Assembly (NCBI GenBank): GCA_027366635.1
Contig: DAHXNE010000032.1
Location: 1-60,483 of the forward strand
Direction: 5' to 3'
Source: Gammaproteobacteria bacterium
Lineage (GTDB): Bacteria; Pseudomonadota; Gammaproteobacteria; Steroidobacterales; Steroidobacteraceae
Length of the DNA: 60,483 nucleotides
Position 1 is the stretch's first letter. Each line of letters starts with the position of its first letter. A program made the translations under genes and the position numbers. Under the pieces are notes generated by a model. The model was not told the DNA's origin. It saw only the letters and a program-made list of their open reading frames with translations, and did no database searches. Of this stretch, positions 26,240 through 35,800 are shown in pieces.

Positions 26240-26758
26240 TCAAATCACTGTCATGGGAATGCCGGCGAGGTAGTCCCGCTTGCCGATCTCGACGCCACAA
26301 TGGCGCAGGATGCCGTATGCAGTGCTGATGTGAAAGTAAAAATTCGGCAGCACGAAATGATTGAGGTAATCCGCTGCGCGCATGCGCGCCTTGTTATCGC
26401 GGCCGAGCGGGAATACCACTTCTCGGTCCGCCGCCGCGTCGATCGCGCCCGTCGGCAGCGTCTTGACGAAAGCAATCGTCCTGGCGATGCGCGCCTGGAG
26501 CTGCTCGATCGTCTGTTCGGTGTCCTCATGCGTCGGCGGCTCGACTCCCGCCAGGCGCGCGCCGCCGTTCTTGGCCAAATCGCACGCGATCTGCACCTGA
26601 CGGGTCAGCGGGAACATGTCCGGATACAGGCGCGCCTGCAACAGCACGGCCGGATCGATCTTCTTCACCGCGGCGTATGCCTCGGCCTTCTCGAGCAACC
26701 CCGAGAGCGCGTTGAGTCCGATCGCGAAGGTGGGCACGGCGGCGCTCGACATCGACAT
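26240..26758 (-). CDS. DUF1993 family protein
   Basis: This 172-residue protein matches DUF1993: FAIGLNALSGLLEKAEAYA, then LYPDMFPLTRQVQIACDLAKNG, and DYLNHFVLPNFYFHISTAYGILRHCGVEIGKRDYL at the end. The fold resembles DinB-like four-helix bundles; the function is unknown. The start at 26758 is the upstream of two nearby in-frame ATGs. Confidence 0.85.
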   Translation of the reverse strand: MSMSSAAVPTFAIGLNALSGLLEKAEAYAAVKKIDPAVLLQARLYPDMFPLTRQVQIACDLAKNGGARLAGVEPPTHEDTEQTIEQLQARIARTIAFVKTLPTGAIDAAADREVVFPLGRDNKARMRAADYLNHFVLPNFYFHISTAYGILRHCGVEIGKRDYLAGIPMTVI

Positions 26759-26998
26759 GGGTACGCCTCGCAGCGAGTGTTCAGGTGGTCTGTCATTAGA
26801 GCAGCAGCGGCTCGCATCAGTCAACGGCCTGGCCACCGCGCCATGACCGGGCGCAGCATCGCACTGCGCCCGCCTCGGCACTGCCACGCTTGCGACCCGG
26901 CTCGACCCATCGGGTCGCGCGGCTCTCGGCGCGATCCTATTATTGATGCGCGGCCGGCCGAACTTGCAGGCTCACCGCGGATCTGAGATATCAAGACC

Positions 26999-27982
26999 AT
27001 GACGACCCGCATACCGCGCATCCCCCCCTCGCAGATCACTCCCTCCGAGGTCTACTTCGGTCGGCGCGCATTTCTGGCCAGCGCGCTCGCGGCCGGCACC
27101 ACCGCCGCACTCGGCCGGGCACACGCCGCGGTGGTTCCCGCCCGCGCCGGCGCACCCCTGGCGTACTCCTACGATGCCGCCGAATCGGTCGGCGCGCTGG
27201 TGCACGCGCCGGATCAGAACGAGACGCCAAACACGTGGCATCAGATCACGAATTACAACAACTACTACGAGTTCGGCACCAGCAAGACCGATCCAGCCGA
27301 ATACGCCGGACGGCTCCAGACACGGCCCTGGAGCATCACCGTAGCCGGCGAGGCGGAACGTACCGGCACGTTTGCGCTCGAGGATTTCCTCAAACCCTAC
27401 GCGCTCGAGGAGCGCATCTACCGCTTCCGTTGCGTGGAAGCCTGGTCGATGGTGATTCCCTGGGTAGGCATCCCGCTCGCCACGATGCTCAAGCACTTCA
27501 GGCCCACTTCGCGCGCCAAGTACGTCGCTTTCGAGTCGGTTTATCGCCCCAGCCAGATGCGCGGGCAGCGAGTGCCGATCCTGCAGTGGCCCTATCGCGA
27601 AGGACTGCGCATCGACGAGGCGATCAATCCGCTCGCGTTCATGGTGGTGGGTCTGTATGGGCGCGTGCTGCCGAATCAAAATGGTGCGCCGCTGCGGCTG
27701 ATCGTGCCGTGGAAATACGGCTTCAAGGGCATCAAGGCGATCGTGCGCATCGCGTTCACCGAGACGCAGCCGCCGACCACCTGGAACCAGGCGCGGCCGA
27801 ACTACTACGGCTTCTATGCCAACGTCAACCCCGACGTTCCAACACCCAGCTGGAGTCAGAGGACGGAGGTGCGCATCGGCAATCCGTTCTTCCATCAGCG
27901 CCAGGCGACCTTGATGTTCAACGGCTACGGCAAGGAAGTCGCCTACCTCTACCGGGGAATGAACCTGCGGAAATACTTCTGA
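26999..27982 (+). CDS. msrP: MsrP, periplasmic methionine sulfoxide reductase catalytic subunit
   Basis: This 327-residue molybdopterin enzyme repairs oxidised methionine in periplasmic proteins. It has a Tat signal (YFGRRAFLASALAAG, about 19-33). The molybdenum-ligating Cys145 lies in YRFRCVEAWSMVIPW, and the family segments TPNTWHQITNYNNYYEFG and RFWHQRQ-like NPFFHQRQATLMFNGYG are present. Electrons come from the quinone pool through the heme protein MsrQ, encoded 22 bp downstream, so the two are one operon. Confidence 0.95.
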   Translation: MTTRIPRIPPSQITPSEVYFGRRAFLASALAAGTTAALGRAHAAVVPARAGAPLAYSYDAAESVGALVHAPDQNETPNTWHQITNYNNYYEFGTSKTDPAEYAGRLQTRPWSITVAGEAERTGTFALEDFLKPYALEERIYRFRCVEAWSMVIPWVGIPLATMLKHFRPTSRAKYVAFESVYRPSQMRGQRVPILQWPYREGLRIDEAINPLAFMVVGLYGRVLPNQNGAPLRLIVPWKYGFKGIKAIVRIAFTETQPPTTWNQARPNYYGFYANVNPDVPTPSWSQRTEVRIGNPFFHQRQATLMFNGYGKEVAYLYRGMNLRKYF

Positions 27983-28004
27983 GTCCGTCCCTGATCAAGC
28001 TGTC

Positions 28005-28733
28005 GTGACCACAAGCGCGCCCCCCGTCAAACGACCGTTCCTCGGCCTGAGCGTCGAGCGCCGTTATCGGTTGATCTACAAGCCGGTGGTGTTTCTGGCC
28101 GCGCTCGCACCGCTCGCCTGGATGGTGTGCGGTCTGTTCGGCTGGCTCGGATGCAGCGACGGCGTCGATCCGGTGAAGTTTCTCGAGCTCAGGTGTGGCA
28201 AGACCGCCCTGAACTTCATCATGCTCACGCTCATGGTGACCCCGGTACGTGAGCTGGCGAAGCTGCCTCATCTGATACGTCTGCGGCGCATGCTCGGGCT
28301 GTTCGCGTTTTTCTACGTCCTGCTGCACTTCACGGTATACGCGGTGCTAGACCTGGATCTGAACTGGCGCATGGTCGGTGCCGACATCGTCAAGCGCCCA
28401 TACATCACCGTCGGCTTCTCCGCACTGCTGCTGCTCATTCCGCTCGCAGTGACCTCGAGCAACCGGATGATGCGGCGGCTCGGGCGGCGCTGGAGCCGGC
28501 TGCACCGCCTGATCTACCTGATCGCGGCACTCGGGGTGTGGCATTTCTACTGGGAGGAAAAGATCGACGAGCGCACACCGCTGAAATATGCCGCGGTCCT
28601 CGCCGTCCTCCTCGGCTATCGCGTGGCGCGCAACGCTCGGGTCCGCCGTTGGTTGGCTGGGCGGATGGACGCGCTGCGCCGTCGAACGCAGCGGAAACGG
28701 GCCCTGGCCTGCGACACGCAGCGCTCCCCGTAG
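28005..28733 (+). CDS. msrQ: MsrQ, heme-binding membrane subunit of the MsrPQ system
   Basis: This 242-residue inner-membrane cytochrome has about six segments and the ferric-reductase-like heme region: FAFFYVLLHFTVYAVLDL (His about 110) and SRLHRLIYLIAALGVWHFYW (two histidines). GTG at 28005 is taken as start because it is 22 bp after msrP. It passes electrons from quinol to MsrP. The C-terminus has a basic tail of about 35 residues beyond the usual end. Confidence 0.93.
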   Translation: MTTSAPPVKRPFLGLSVERRYRLIYKPVVFLAALAPLAWMVCGLFGWLGCSDGVDPVKFLELRCGKTALNFIMLTLMVTPVRELAKLPHLIRLRRMLGLFAFFYVLLHFTVYAVLDLDLNWRMVGADIVKRPYITVGFSALLLLIPLAVTSSNRMMRRLGRRWSRLHRLIYLIAALGVWHFYWEEKIDERTPLKYAAVLAVLLGYRVARNARVRRWLAGRMDALRRRTQRKRALACDTQRSP

Positions 28734-28757
28734 CGTACGGATCGGCGGCCGCGCCAA

Positions 28758-28776
28758 GCCGCCGGCGCCGGGCGGC
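28758..28776. terminator. GC-rich hairpin between convergent msrQ and zinc-ribbon genes
   Basis: GCCGCC-GGCGCCG-GGCGGC is a stem of 6 bp in the 45-bp gap between two convergent stop codons. There is no T-run on either side, so it is at best a weak or factor-assisted terminator. Confidence 0.3.
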
Positions 28777-28778
28777 GG

Positions 28779-29219
28779 CTATTTCTGGAACCGATCGCGG
28801 AGCTTGCTGAAAAACGAGCCCGAGCGCATATGGCGCAGCGTCGCCGCCCATTTGTCCTCGGCAAGCAGCTTGCGCTGCAGATCCGCTTCCTCGCGCTTCA
28901 TCAGCTCCAGCACCCGCGAGTCCTCGTCGGCCTCCAGCCAGTAGCCATGTTGATTCGGGCAGACCTCCATCTCCAGATCGTAGAATCGATACTGGAATCT
29001 CTGCAGGTTGGCGGCGCATTCCGGACACTGATCTGCGGCGGGCGTCGAGCTGATGAACAGCGATCCCTTCCAGCGATCACCGAAGTCGAAGACCTCGTCC
29101 TCCAGTTCGCCGAGCTCCACCTGCTCGAGCCACATTCCCTGGCAGGACGGGCAGTGATTCACCGTGAGCTTGTGTCGCTCTGTCGGCTGCAGATCGGTTT
29201 TGCATCTAGGACATTTCAT
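28779..29219 (-). CDS. zf-TFIIB zinc-ribbon protein
   Basis: This 146-residue protein has a TFIIB-like zinc ribbon at the N-terminus (MKCPRCKTDLQ...HCPSCQGMWLE; Cys pairs CPRC and CPSC) and a second pair downstream (QCPECAANLQRF and VCPNQHGYWLE). The C-terminal third is charged and helical (VLELMKREEADLQRKLLAEDKWAATLRH). Proteins of this kind are widespread and uncharacterised. The start at 29219 is set by the zinc ribbon; the longer open frame upstream has no family similarity. Confidence 0.78.
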   Translation of the reverse strand: MKCPRCKTDLQPTERHKLTVNHCPSCQGMWLEQVELGELEDEVFDFGDRWKGSLFISSTPAADQCPECAANLQRFQYRFYDLEMEVCPNQHGYWLEADEDSRVLELMKREEADLQRKLLAEDKWAATLRHMRSGSFFSKLRDRFQK

Positions 29220-29467
29220 GTCAACCCTCCGCTTGCCGTGCTCGCCAACCCGGTGGGCAAGCCGCCATGCCTCAGGGACTATAGATGACATCGTCTCGCC
29301 GCTCAAGGATATGAGGCCGCCGCCGCGCCGAGTCGCGGCGCCCGGCGCGCAACCGGCACTCCCGCGCGGGCACCACCGTGTTGCCGCGTGCCGCCACGGA
29401 ATTCCCGCAAATTGCCTCATCACGCATGCCTGTGGAGCAGTTCCATCCGCGGCACACGGACATCAGG

Positions 29468-30787
29468 TCAGTCGTTGTAAGCACGCTCGCCGTGCTGGGA
29501 AAGATCGAGGCCCTCACGCTCCTGGTCCTCGCTCACCCGCAACCCGACGGTCGCCTGCACGAGCTTGAGGATGAGGTACGTCCCGACGGCGCACCACAGA
29601 CCCGCCGCCACCACCCCCAGGATCTGCACGCCCACTTGCCGGAGCAGATCCATGCCGGGCGCGTAGCCGACTCCGCCAAATCGCGCCGCCACGAACACAC
29701 CGGTGAGCACGGTGCCGAGCGCGCCGCCGGCGCCGTGCACCGGCGAGACATCGAGCGCATCGTCGATGTGCAGCCGGCGCTTGATCAGCTGCGTCGCGAA
29801 AAAGCACACCACACCGGCGGCGAAGCCGATGATGAGCGCGCCGAGCGGACCGACGAAGCCGGATGCCGGCGTAATAGTGCCCAGACCCGCGACCATGCCG
29901 GTGACGATTCCCAGTACGCTCGGCTTGCCGAATTTGATCCACTCCAACCCCATCCAGGTGAGCGCGCCGGTGGCGGCGCCGAGTTGGGTCACCAGGATGG
30001 CCATCGCCGCCGAGCCGTTGGCGGCGAGCGCGCTGCCGCCGTTGAAGCCGAACCAGCCGACCCACAGCATGCCCGCGCCGAGAATGGTCAATGACATATT
30101 GTGCGGCGGCATCGCCGTGTGCGGGAAACCCTTGCGTTCCTTGAGCACCAGCGCGCTCACCAGGGCGCCGACACCAGCGGTGACGTGCACCACGATGCCG
30201 CCGGCGAAATCAAGCACGCCGTAGCGCTCGAGCCAGCCCCCGCCCCAAACCCAATGCGCCACGGGCACATAGACCACGATGAGCCACAAGGCCGAGAACA
30301 GCAGCACGGCCCCGAATTTCATCCGCTCGGCGAAACCACCGACGACCAGCGCCGGCGTGATGATCGCGAAGGTCAGCTGAAACATCACGAAGGCCGCTTG
30401 CGGAATGTCACCGCGCAGCGCAGTGCGACTGATGTCGGCGAACCAGCCGCCGTGCACCGAGCCGATCAGCGGCTGCAGCGCGCCGCCATTGCCGAACACC
30501 AGTCCGTACCCGCCGGCGAACCACAACACACTGACCACGCAAGTGATGGCGAAGCATTGCATGGCCACCGAGAGCACATTCTTGTTGCGCACGAGCCCCG
30601 AATAAAAGGCAACCAGCCCCGGCAAGGTCATGGACAGCACGAGCGCCGTCGCGGTCAGCAGCCAGGCGGTGTTCCCCGAATTGGCCGCGACCGCAACCGG
30701 CACAGCCGCGGCACGCGCCAGGGGCGCGGCGCCCAGGAAAAGAGCGACCGGCATTCCCCATCGCACGGCCAAAGCAGTTCGTCGCAT
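29468..30787 (-). CDS. amtB: Ammonium transporter (Amt/Mep/Rh family)
   Basis: This 439-residue protein has a cleavable signal peptide (GAAPLARAAA) and 11 membrane segments. Amt motifs are visible: DFAGGIVVHVTAGVGALVSALVLKERKG (including the pore His), MPPHNMSLTILGAGMLWVGWFGFNGGSAL, and the second pore histidine in VSPVHGAGGALGTVLTGVF. It conducts ammonium into the cell under nitrogen limitation. GlnK (PII), usually encoded beside amtB, is not adjacent. I see no good sigma-54 site in its upstream region. Confidence 0.94.
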   Translation of the reverse strand: MRRTALAVRWGMPVALFLGAAPLARAAAVPVAVAANSGNTAWLLTATALVLSMTLPGLVAFYSGLVRNKNVLSVAMQCFAITCVVSVLWFAGGYGLVFGNGGALQPLIGSVHGGWFADISRTALRGDIPQAAFVMFQLTFAIITPALVVGGFAERMKFGAVLLFSALWLIVVYVPVAHWVWGGGWLERYGVLDFAGGIVVHVTAGVGALVSALVLKERKGFPHTAMPPHNMSLTILGAGMLWVGWFGFNGGSALAANGSAAMAILVTQLGAATGALTWMGLEWIKFGKPSVLGIVTGMVAGLGTITPASGFVGPLGALIIGFAAGVVCFFATQLIKRRLHIDDALDVSPVHGAGGALGTVLTGVFVAARFGGVGYAPGMDLLRQVGVQILGVVAAGLWCAVGTYLILKLVQATVGLRVSEDQEREGLDLSQHGERAYND

Positions 30788-31036
30788 GAAGCCCTCGAGC
30801 CGGCGGCGTTGCCGGAATATGCTGCCTCACGCAGCGTTGGATGAGCGCGGCGCATTGTCCCGGTCAAGGTACCGGAAAATCAAGCAGTGGCCGGATCGGA
30901 CGATCAGCCGAAGCACACAGGTGGGCAATCGTGGCCGGGCAATGCCGTGTCGGGCTCGCCCCGCGGCCCGATCCCGGTGCCGCGGCGCATCAGCAAAGGA
31001 TTCCCTCAACGCCGAGGAGAGTGTCATAATCACAAA

Positions 31037-32317
31037 ATGAGGACTTCATCTGTACGTTTCGCGCTGGTTGCAGGCCTGGCGCTCACGACCGGCGCATGCG
31101 CGTCGCCCGCGGCCCGGCCGCGCTTGATCCAGCCGGCACGGCCGCAAAAGCTGGTACGCGCAGCACCGCCCGCGCCGCCGCTTCCCGTCCAGACGGAGAA
31201 GTTCATGCTTACTCCGGGGCAGACCATCATCGGCAGGCTTCAGGTCGTAAAGGTCCTCAAGGGACAAACCCTGACCGATATCGGCCGGCGCTTCAACCTC
31301 GGTTACGAGGAGATGAGGCGCGCCAATCCCGAACTCAGCCCGTGGCTGCCCCCGGTGGGCGCCCCGGTACTGCTGCCGACGGAGTTCATTCTGCCGGACG
31401 CGCCGCACACGGGCATCGTCGTCAACGTCGCCGCGATGCGGCTCTTTTACTTCGTGCCGCACAAGCCGGGCCAGCCTCAGATCGTCATCACGCATCCGGT
31501 AGGAATCGGCAGGGCCAAGTTCCCGACCCCCATAGGGGTGACTCACGTCGTGGCGCATCAAAAAGGTCCCGTCTGGGTGGTGCCGCGGTCGATTCTCGCC
31601 GAGCACGCCAGCGAGGGCGCAGCGCTGCCTCACGTGGTTGGGCCCGGGCCGCTCGACCCGCTGGGCAACTACGCGCTGCAACTCGGGTGGCCCGAAATCC
31701 TGCTCCACGGCACCAACAAGCCGGTCAGCGTCGGTTGGCCGGTGAGCCACGGCTGCATCCACATGTTCCCCGAGGACATCAAGCAGCTGTTTTACTTGGT
31801 GCCCAACGGCACCGAGCTGCACACCGTCGACCAGCCGTATCTGTTTGGCTGGCGCAACGGCAGGCTCTACATGGTCGCCTACGGGCCGTTGAAGGGCAGC
31901 AAGCGACCGTGGAAAACGGACTGGCGCCAGCTCCTGCCGCATCTGATCACTCACGCCGAGCGCGTGGAACTACGGCGGCACGGGCAAAAGATCGACTGGA
32001 CCCGGGTCGGACAGCTCGTCGCCAATCCGCGCGGCGTACCCGTACCGGTCTCCGGGAACGAAGGCGGCGGCATCGCGCACGTTATTGCCGCCGCGACGTG
32101 GGTGCAGAATCGCCTGCCGGCCGGCTCCACCTGGAACGGCAAGGCCGACGGTCTGGCCACCAACGCGCAGTTCCGCAAGTTCTATGCCGGCATCCTCACG
32201 CCGGAGCAGCGGCGGGCGCTGGAGGCGGTCGATAGTCTGCGCAAGCACACCGCGGCGCATCGGGCGCCCGCACACAAGACCAACTCCGAGCGGGCCGATC
32301 CTCCTCGCGGGTCCTGA
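31037..32317 (+). CDS. L,D-transpeptidase (YkuD) with LysM domain, lipoprotein
   Basis: This 426-residue protein has a lipoprotein-like signal (LTTGACAS, Cys21), a LysM-type peptidoglycan-binding segment (LKGQTLTDIGRRFNLGYEEMRRANPEL, about 75-101) and a YkuD catalytic domain (about 125-260). The active site is H-(x)n-SHGCIHM with Cys240, preceded by HGTNKPVSVGWPV. It matches the ErfK/YbiS/YcfS group, which attaches Braun-type lipoprotein to peptidoglycan or makes 3-3 cross-links. The remaining 160 residues are not a domain I recognise. Confidence 0.9.
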   Translation: MRTSSVRFALVAGLALTTGACASPAARPRLIQPARPQKLVRAAPPAPPLPVQTEKFMLTPGQTIIGRLQVVKVLKGQTLTDIGRRFNLGYEEMRRANPELSPWLPPVGAPVLLPTEFILPDAPHTGIVVNVAAMRLFYFVPHKPGQPQIVITHPVGIGRAKFPTPIGVTHVVAHQKGPVWVVPRSILAEHASEGAALPHVVGPGPLDPLGNYALQLGWPEILLHGTNKPVSVGWPVSHGCIHMFPEDIKQLFYLVPNGTELHTVDQPYLFGWRNGRLYMVAYGPLKGSKRPWKTDWRQLLPHLITHAERVELRRHGQKIDWTRVGQLVANPRGVPVPVSGNEGGGIAHVIAAATWVQNRLPAGSTWNGKADGLATNAQFRKFYAGILTPEQRRALEAVDSLRKHTAAHRAPAHKTNSERADPPRGS

Positions 32318-32334
32318 CCGCGGAAATCCTCGCC

Positions 32335-32369
32335 CGCGCCACGCGCAATCTTCAGTCGCGCGTGGCGCG
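32335..32369. terminator. Perfect 12-bp hairpin between convergent YkuD and GNAT genes
   Basis: CGCGCCACGCGC (32335-32346) pairs perfectly with 32358-32369 across an 11-nt loop. It lies in the 34-bp gap between two convergent genes; its right arm is also the last codons of the acetyltransferase gene. There is no T-run, so termination would be weak or factor-assisted, but the symmetric stem could serve both directions. Confidence 0.5.
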
Positions 32370-32891
32370 GACCCCCGGGAATCTGCGCGCCCAGTAGCCG
32401 ACGTCGACCCATCGGCCAAACTTCCGGCCGATCTCGCGGAATTGCCCGGCCCTGACGAAGCCGAGGCGCTGATGCAACGCCACGCTCGCCGAGTTCGGCA
32501 GCGCGATTCCGGCGACGGCGCAGTGAATACCGAGGCGAGGCAATCTGTCGAGCAAGCATCGGTAAAGCTCGGTTCCGATACCCTTGCCCGTCGCACCCGG
32601 TTGCAGGTAGATCGTAGTCTCCACCGAATGCCGGTATGCGGACCGCGACTTCCAGGACGTCGCATAAGCGTAGCCCACAACGACGCCATCCTGCTCGCAC
32701 ACGAGCCATGGGAGGCCGCAGGTCACCTCAGCGATCCGTCGCATCATCTCGTCGGCGGACACCGGCGTCTCCTCGAACGTCGCGGTCGTCTGCTCCACGT
32801 AGTGATTGTAGATGACGCAGAGCGCCCCGCCGTCCTGCTGTGCGCACTCCCGGAAAATGCGCACGCGGCGCGCGTCGGTGTCGCCAGTCAT
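32352..32891 (-). CDS. GNAT-family N-acetyltransferase (PAT-like)
   Basis: This 179-residue acetyltransferase resembles the phosphinothricin/L-methionine sulfoximine acetyltransferase subfamily: ICNHYV-like VIYNHYVEQTTATFEETP, the acetyl-CoA loop QPGATGKGIGTELYRCLLDRL, and the motif NSASVALHQRLGFVRAGQF. Such enzymes acetylate small amines or amino-acid analogues. The substrate here cannot be assigned. The ATG at 32891 starts family similarity; the longer open frame upstream does not. Confidence 0.85.
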   Translation of the reverse strand: MTGDTDARRVRIFRECAQQDGGALCVIYNHYVEQTTATFEETPVSADEMMRRIAEVTCGLPWLVCEQDGVVVGYAYATSWKSRSAYRHSVETTIYLQPGATGKGIGTELYRCLLDRLPRLGIHCAVAGIALPNSASVALHQRLGFVRAGQFREIGRKFGRWVDVGYWARRFPGVRATRD

Positions 32892-33390
32892 AATTCCGTT
32901 CGGCCGCGTCTGCGTGGACGAGGGCTCCGAGTGTCTCCCACGTGCATCAATTGCGCAAGAATCACTCCAGCGCAGACTCGAGCATCCCGCAGGTATCCAA
33001 CGCGCGGGGGTGCCAACGCCGACAGCGGCGCATCCCTTCCACGCCCGGCGTCGTACCGACGCATCGCGCACCGGGCAGCATGAATCGCGCGCGCAAGATG
33101 AACTTCGGTCGGGGCCTCCCGCTGCGATCCCGGTCCGCGCTTCGCGCCCCGGCCTCGAGCTTGGCCCGCGAACGCGGCCCGGGTCACATCGCCGGCGCTG
33201 CGCCCGCCCTCTTCAGCGCGAGCCACGGAAGCCGGCTCACCTGGCGCATGACGACCGGCATCATTTTTCCGCCACAGCGTTCTCAACCGCCGCTGTTCAA
33301 CGTGGCTGGCGCACGTCCCGTCGCATTCCGGCGCACGCTCGCGGCCTCGGGTGCGACACTCGGGAGCTACTCGCAAGGAGAGATTGTGTC
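32892..33390. other. Divergent intergenic region before the S10 peptidase gene
   Basis: About 500 bp between divergent genes. A plus-strand frame is open throughout and continues into the peptidase, but it has no family-like sequence and the codon use is Arg/His-rich, so I read it as noncoding. It should hold the promoters of both genes; no pair of boxes stands out. Confidence 0.4.
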
Positions 33391-34917
33391 ATGTCCCGCC
33401 TGATCGTCCTGCCGTCTCTTTGCCTCCTGATGGTGTCGTCGGTCGCGCTCGCTGCGGCACCGAAGCCCGCCGCCGCCACGCCGCCCATTCCGGTGCCTAA
33501 GGAGCGCGCCGTGAGCACGCAGCACAGCGTGACGATCGACGGGCACACGATCCGTTACACCGCCACCGCGGGCACGATCCTGCTGCGCAACAAGGCCAAT
33601 CAGCCGACCGCCACCATGTTCTACGTTGCCTACACCGAAGATGGTGTACACAACCTCGCGCGCCGGCCGGTGACGTTTCTCTACAACGGCGGTCCGGGCG
33701 CCGCATCCAACTGGATTCAGATGGGAGGCCTCGGGCCGTACCGGGTCAATATGACCAACGGCGGCCCTACGCCGCCGGCACCTTATTCGATTACGCCGAG
33801 CCACAACAGCCTGCTGAACGATTCGGATCTCGTCTTCATAGACGCGGTGGGCACGGGCTACAGCCGCGTCGTCGGTAAAGGCACGGGCAAGATGTTCTGG
33901 GGCGTCGACCAGGACGTGAAATCCTTTGCCCAGTTCATCTACCGCTACCTGACGAAATACAACCGCTGGCAGTCACCCAAGTTCCTGTACGGCGAGAGCT
34001 ACGGCACCACCCGTTCCGCGGCGCTGTCGGACTATCTTCAGGACCATGGTGTCGCTCTGAACGGCGTCATCCTGCAGTCGTCAGTCCTCAATTATTTCGA
34101 CTGGATGCCGGGCTCGGACAACAAATACATCTTCTATCTGCCCTCGTTCGCGGCAATCGCCTGGTATCACCACAAGCTGCCGAACAGACCCGCCCATCTG
34201 GCCGCCTTCGTACAGCAGGCGCGTGAATTCGCTTCCGGTCCGTACGCACAGGCGCTGTGGCAGGGCGACACCCTGCCGCAAAGCCGGCTCGATGCGATCG
34301 CGGAACGTATGCATCAGTTCACCGGCCTGCCGGTCCGATACCTCGAGCGCGCCAATCTCCGGGTGACCGCCGCGCACTTCCGCAAGGAACTGCTGCTGCC
34401 CGAGCGCGAGCACATGGGACGTTACGACGCGCGCTTTGTCGCCTCCGATGCCGATGCGGTCAGCTCCCGGAATTCATTTGATCCGTCCAGTCAGTTCACC
34501 GGAGCGCCGTTCGCGGCGGCCTTCCAGTGGTATCTGCACAATATCCTCAAATATTATTCCAACCGTCACTACAAGGAAGAAAGCAATCAGGCCTTCAACG
34601 CGTGGGATTGGAAGCACGACCATCGATCGCGGCCTTACGTCGCCGGCAATCTCGCGGCGGCCATGCGCAAGAACCCGTATCTACGCGTGTTGTCCGAGAA
34701 CGGTTACTTCGATCTGGCCACGCCGTTCTTCGAGACGGAATACGACCTCGACCACGCCATGTTGACTCCTGGGCTGCGCAAGCACATTACGTTCGCCTAC
34801 TTCAAGTCCGGACACATGATCTATCTGAATCCGCATGCATTGAAGGCGATGCACGCCGTCCTGAACACCTTCTACAGCGACACACTGGCGGCGGACGCCA
34901 GGGGCGCCGTGCACTAG
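33391..34917 (+). CDS. Serine carboxypeptidase-like (S10 family) exported peptidase
   Basis: This 508-residue protein has a signal peptide (to about residue 22, VALAAA) and the S10 fold. The oxyanion region is VTFLYNGGPGAASNW (about 94-108), the nucleophile Ser203 is in LYGESYGTTRSA, the catalytic Asp is probably in LSENGYFDLATPFF (about residue 437), and His is in FKSGHMIYLN (about 476). S10 enzymes release C-terminal amino acids at acid pH and are best known from eukaryotes, but a bacterial branch exists. It would act in the periplasm or outside the cell. ATG 33391 is preceded by an AAGGAG-like ribosome-binding site. Confidence 0.9.
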   Translation: MSRLIVLPSLCLLMVSSVALAAAPKPAAATPPIPVPKERAVSTQHSVTIDGHTIRYTATAGTILLRNKANQPTATMFYVAYTEDGVHNLARRPVTFLYNGGPGAASNWIQMGGLGPYRVNMTNGGPTPPAPYSITPSHNSLLNDSDLVFIDAVGTGYSRVVGKGTGKMFWGVDQDVKSFAQFIYRYLTKYNRWQSPKFLYGESYGTTRSAALSDYLQDHGVALNGVILQSSVLNYFDWMPGSDNKYIFYLPSFAAIAWYHHKLPNRPAHLAAFVQQAREFASGPYAQALWQGDTLPQSRLDAIAERMHQFTGLPVRYLERANLRVTAAHFRKELLLPEREHMGRYDARFVASDADAVSSRNSFDPSSQFTGAPFAAAFQWYLHNILKYYSNRHYKEESNQAFNAWDWKHDHRSRPYVAGNLAAAMRKNPYLRVLSENGYFDLATPFFETEYDLDHAMLTPGLRKHITFAYFKSGHMIYLNPHALKAMHAVLNTFYSDTLAADARGAVH

Positions 34918-35365
34918 GGCCGCGCGCGCGGCTGGCCGGGCATCGGAACACGCTATGCGGCCGGTCCGACCCGTCATGCCGCGCCATTGGGCTGTCAAGG
35001 GTACCGCCCTGCCGGTCCGGCCAAGTAGTCTTACGCCCTCGGTCGTCGCGTCCGCGCGGTGATGGTCACAGCCAGGCGGCTCCGGCGTATCCGCTATCGG
35101 CGGGGGAGCATGCCTGAGTTCTTTATAGATCAATGCATTACGGCATTCTGAAGCGACCGTCGGGCGGCCGAGCGTAGCCGTGGACGACGCCGCACGCGCT
35201 CGCACTCCCGTGGGCTTGCCGGCAGCACCTGGAGCACGGAGCCCACACCAGCCGCCAGCCATGGTGACGAGCGCCGCGGGAGTGTGGTACAAATGAATCG
35301 TCGGCGCGCTGCGCCGACCCTGTGTCAGCGGGGCAGAGTAACCTGGTTTCCGTGAGACTACAGCC
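34918..35365. other. Intergenic region with a leader hairpin
   Basis: About 450 bp without a convincing gene. GTCGGCGC-GCT-GCGCCGAC (35300-35318) is a perfect 8-bp stem with a 3-nt loop, 47 bp before the next start codon. GCCGCGCGCGCGGC at 34919-34932, just after the peptidase stop, is a self-complementary stretch that might slow polymerase. Confidence 0.4.
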
Positions 35366-35800
35366 ATGTTCAACTCCATTGGTCGACGTCAGTCGGCAAA
35401 TTGCGGTCCGCGTTGTCTGAATCTCGGCACACGTGGTCATCTCGCCAATGCATCCGCGCCAGCCCAACTTGGCGCGCCCGATGCTCCCGGCCGCTTCACG
35501 CTCTACAGTCGGCGCAAACAGCCGCCGCTGCAATTCGAGGGCGAGATGCTTGCCGAGGCCCATACCTCCGGAATCGCCGCCCACTATCGCGTGGCGATCT
35601 ACAAGACACGCGACGGCAAATTCATCGGCGAGCGTTCGTTGAATTCGTTTCCGTACCTGACCGGTGGCGACCCCAGGACCGAGGGCGCGGCCGCTGTGTT
35701 CGACACGCTCGCCGCCGCGTGCGCGTGGTTCCCGCCGGGATCTCTTACCAACAGGCTGCTTCGCGAGGTCCGCAAGCGAGGCTTGCTGAGCCCAAAATAG
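35366..35800 (+). CDS. Hypothetical protein
   Basis: I do not recognise this 144-residue protein. Residues 42-115 look like a small alpha/beta domain (RFTLYSRRKQPPLQFEGEML, then HYRVAIYKTRDGKFIGERSL and AAVFDTLAAACAWFPPG), a pattern reminiscent of EXLDI-type small proteins, but I cannot confirm this. There is no signal peptide or membrane segment. It stands alone, preceded by a hairpin leader. Confidence 0.5.
   Translation: MFNSIGRRQSANCGPRCLNLGTRGHLANASAPAQLGAPDAPGRFTLYSRRKQPPLQFEGEMLAEAHTSGIAAHYRVAIYKTRDGKFIGERSLNSFPYLTGGDPRTEGAAAVFDTLAAACAWFPPGSLTNRLLREVRKRGLLSPK

Noticed and set aside
30930-30970. A possible sigma-54 promoter for amtB (GCAA...CGTG on the plus strand)
   Set aside because: The spacing between the two conserved dinucleotides is wrong by one and the -24 side matches poorly.
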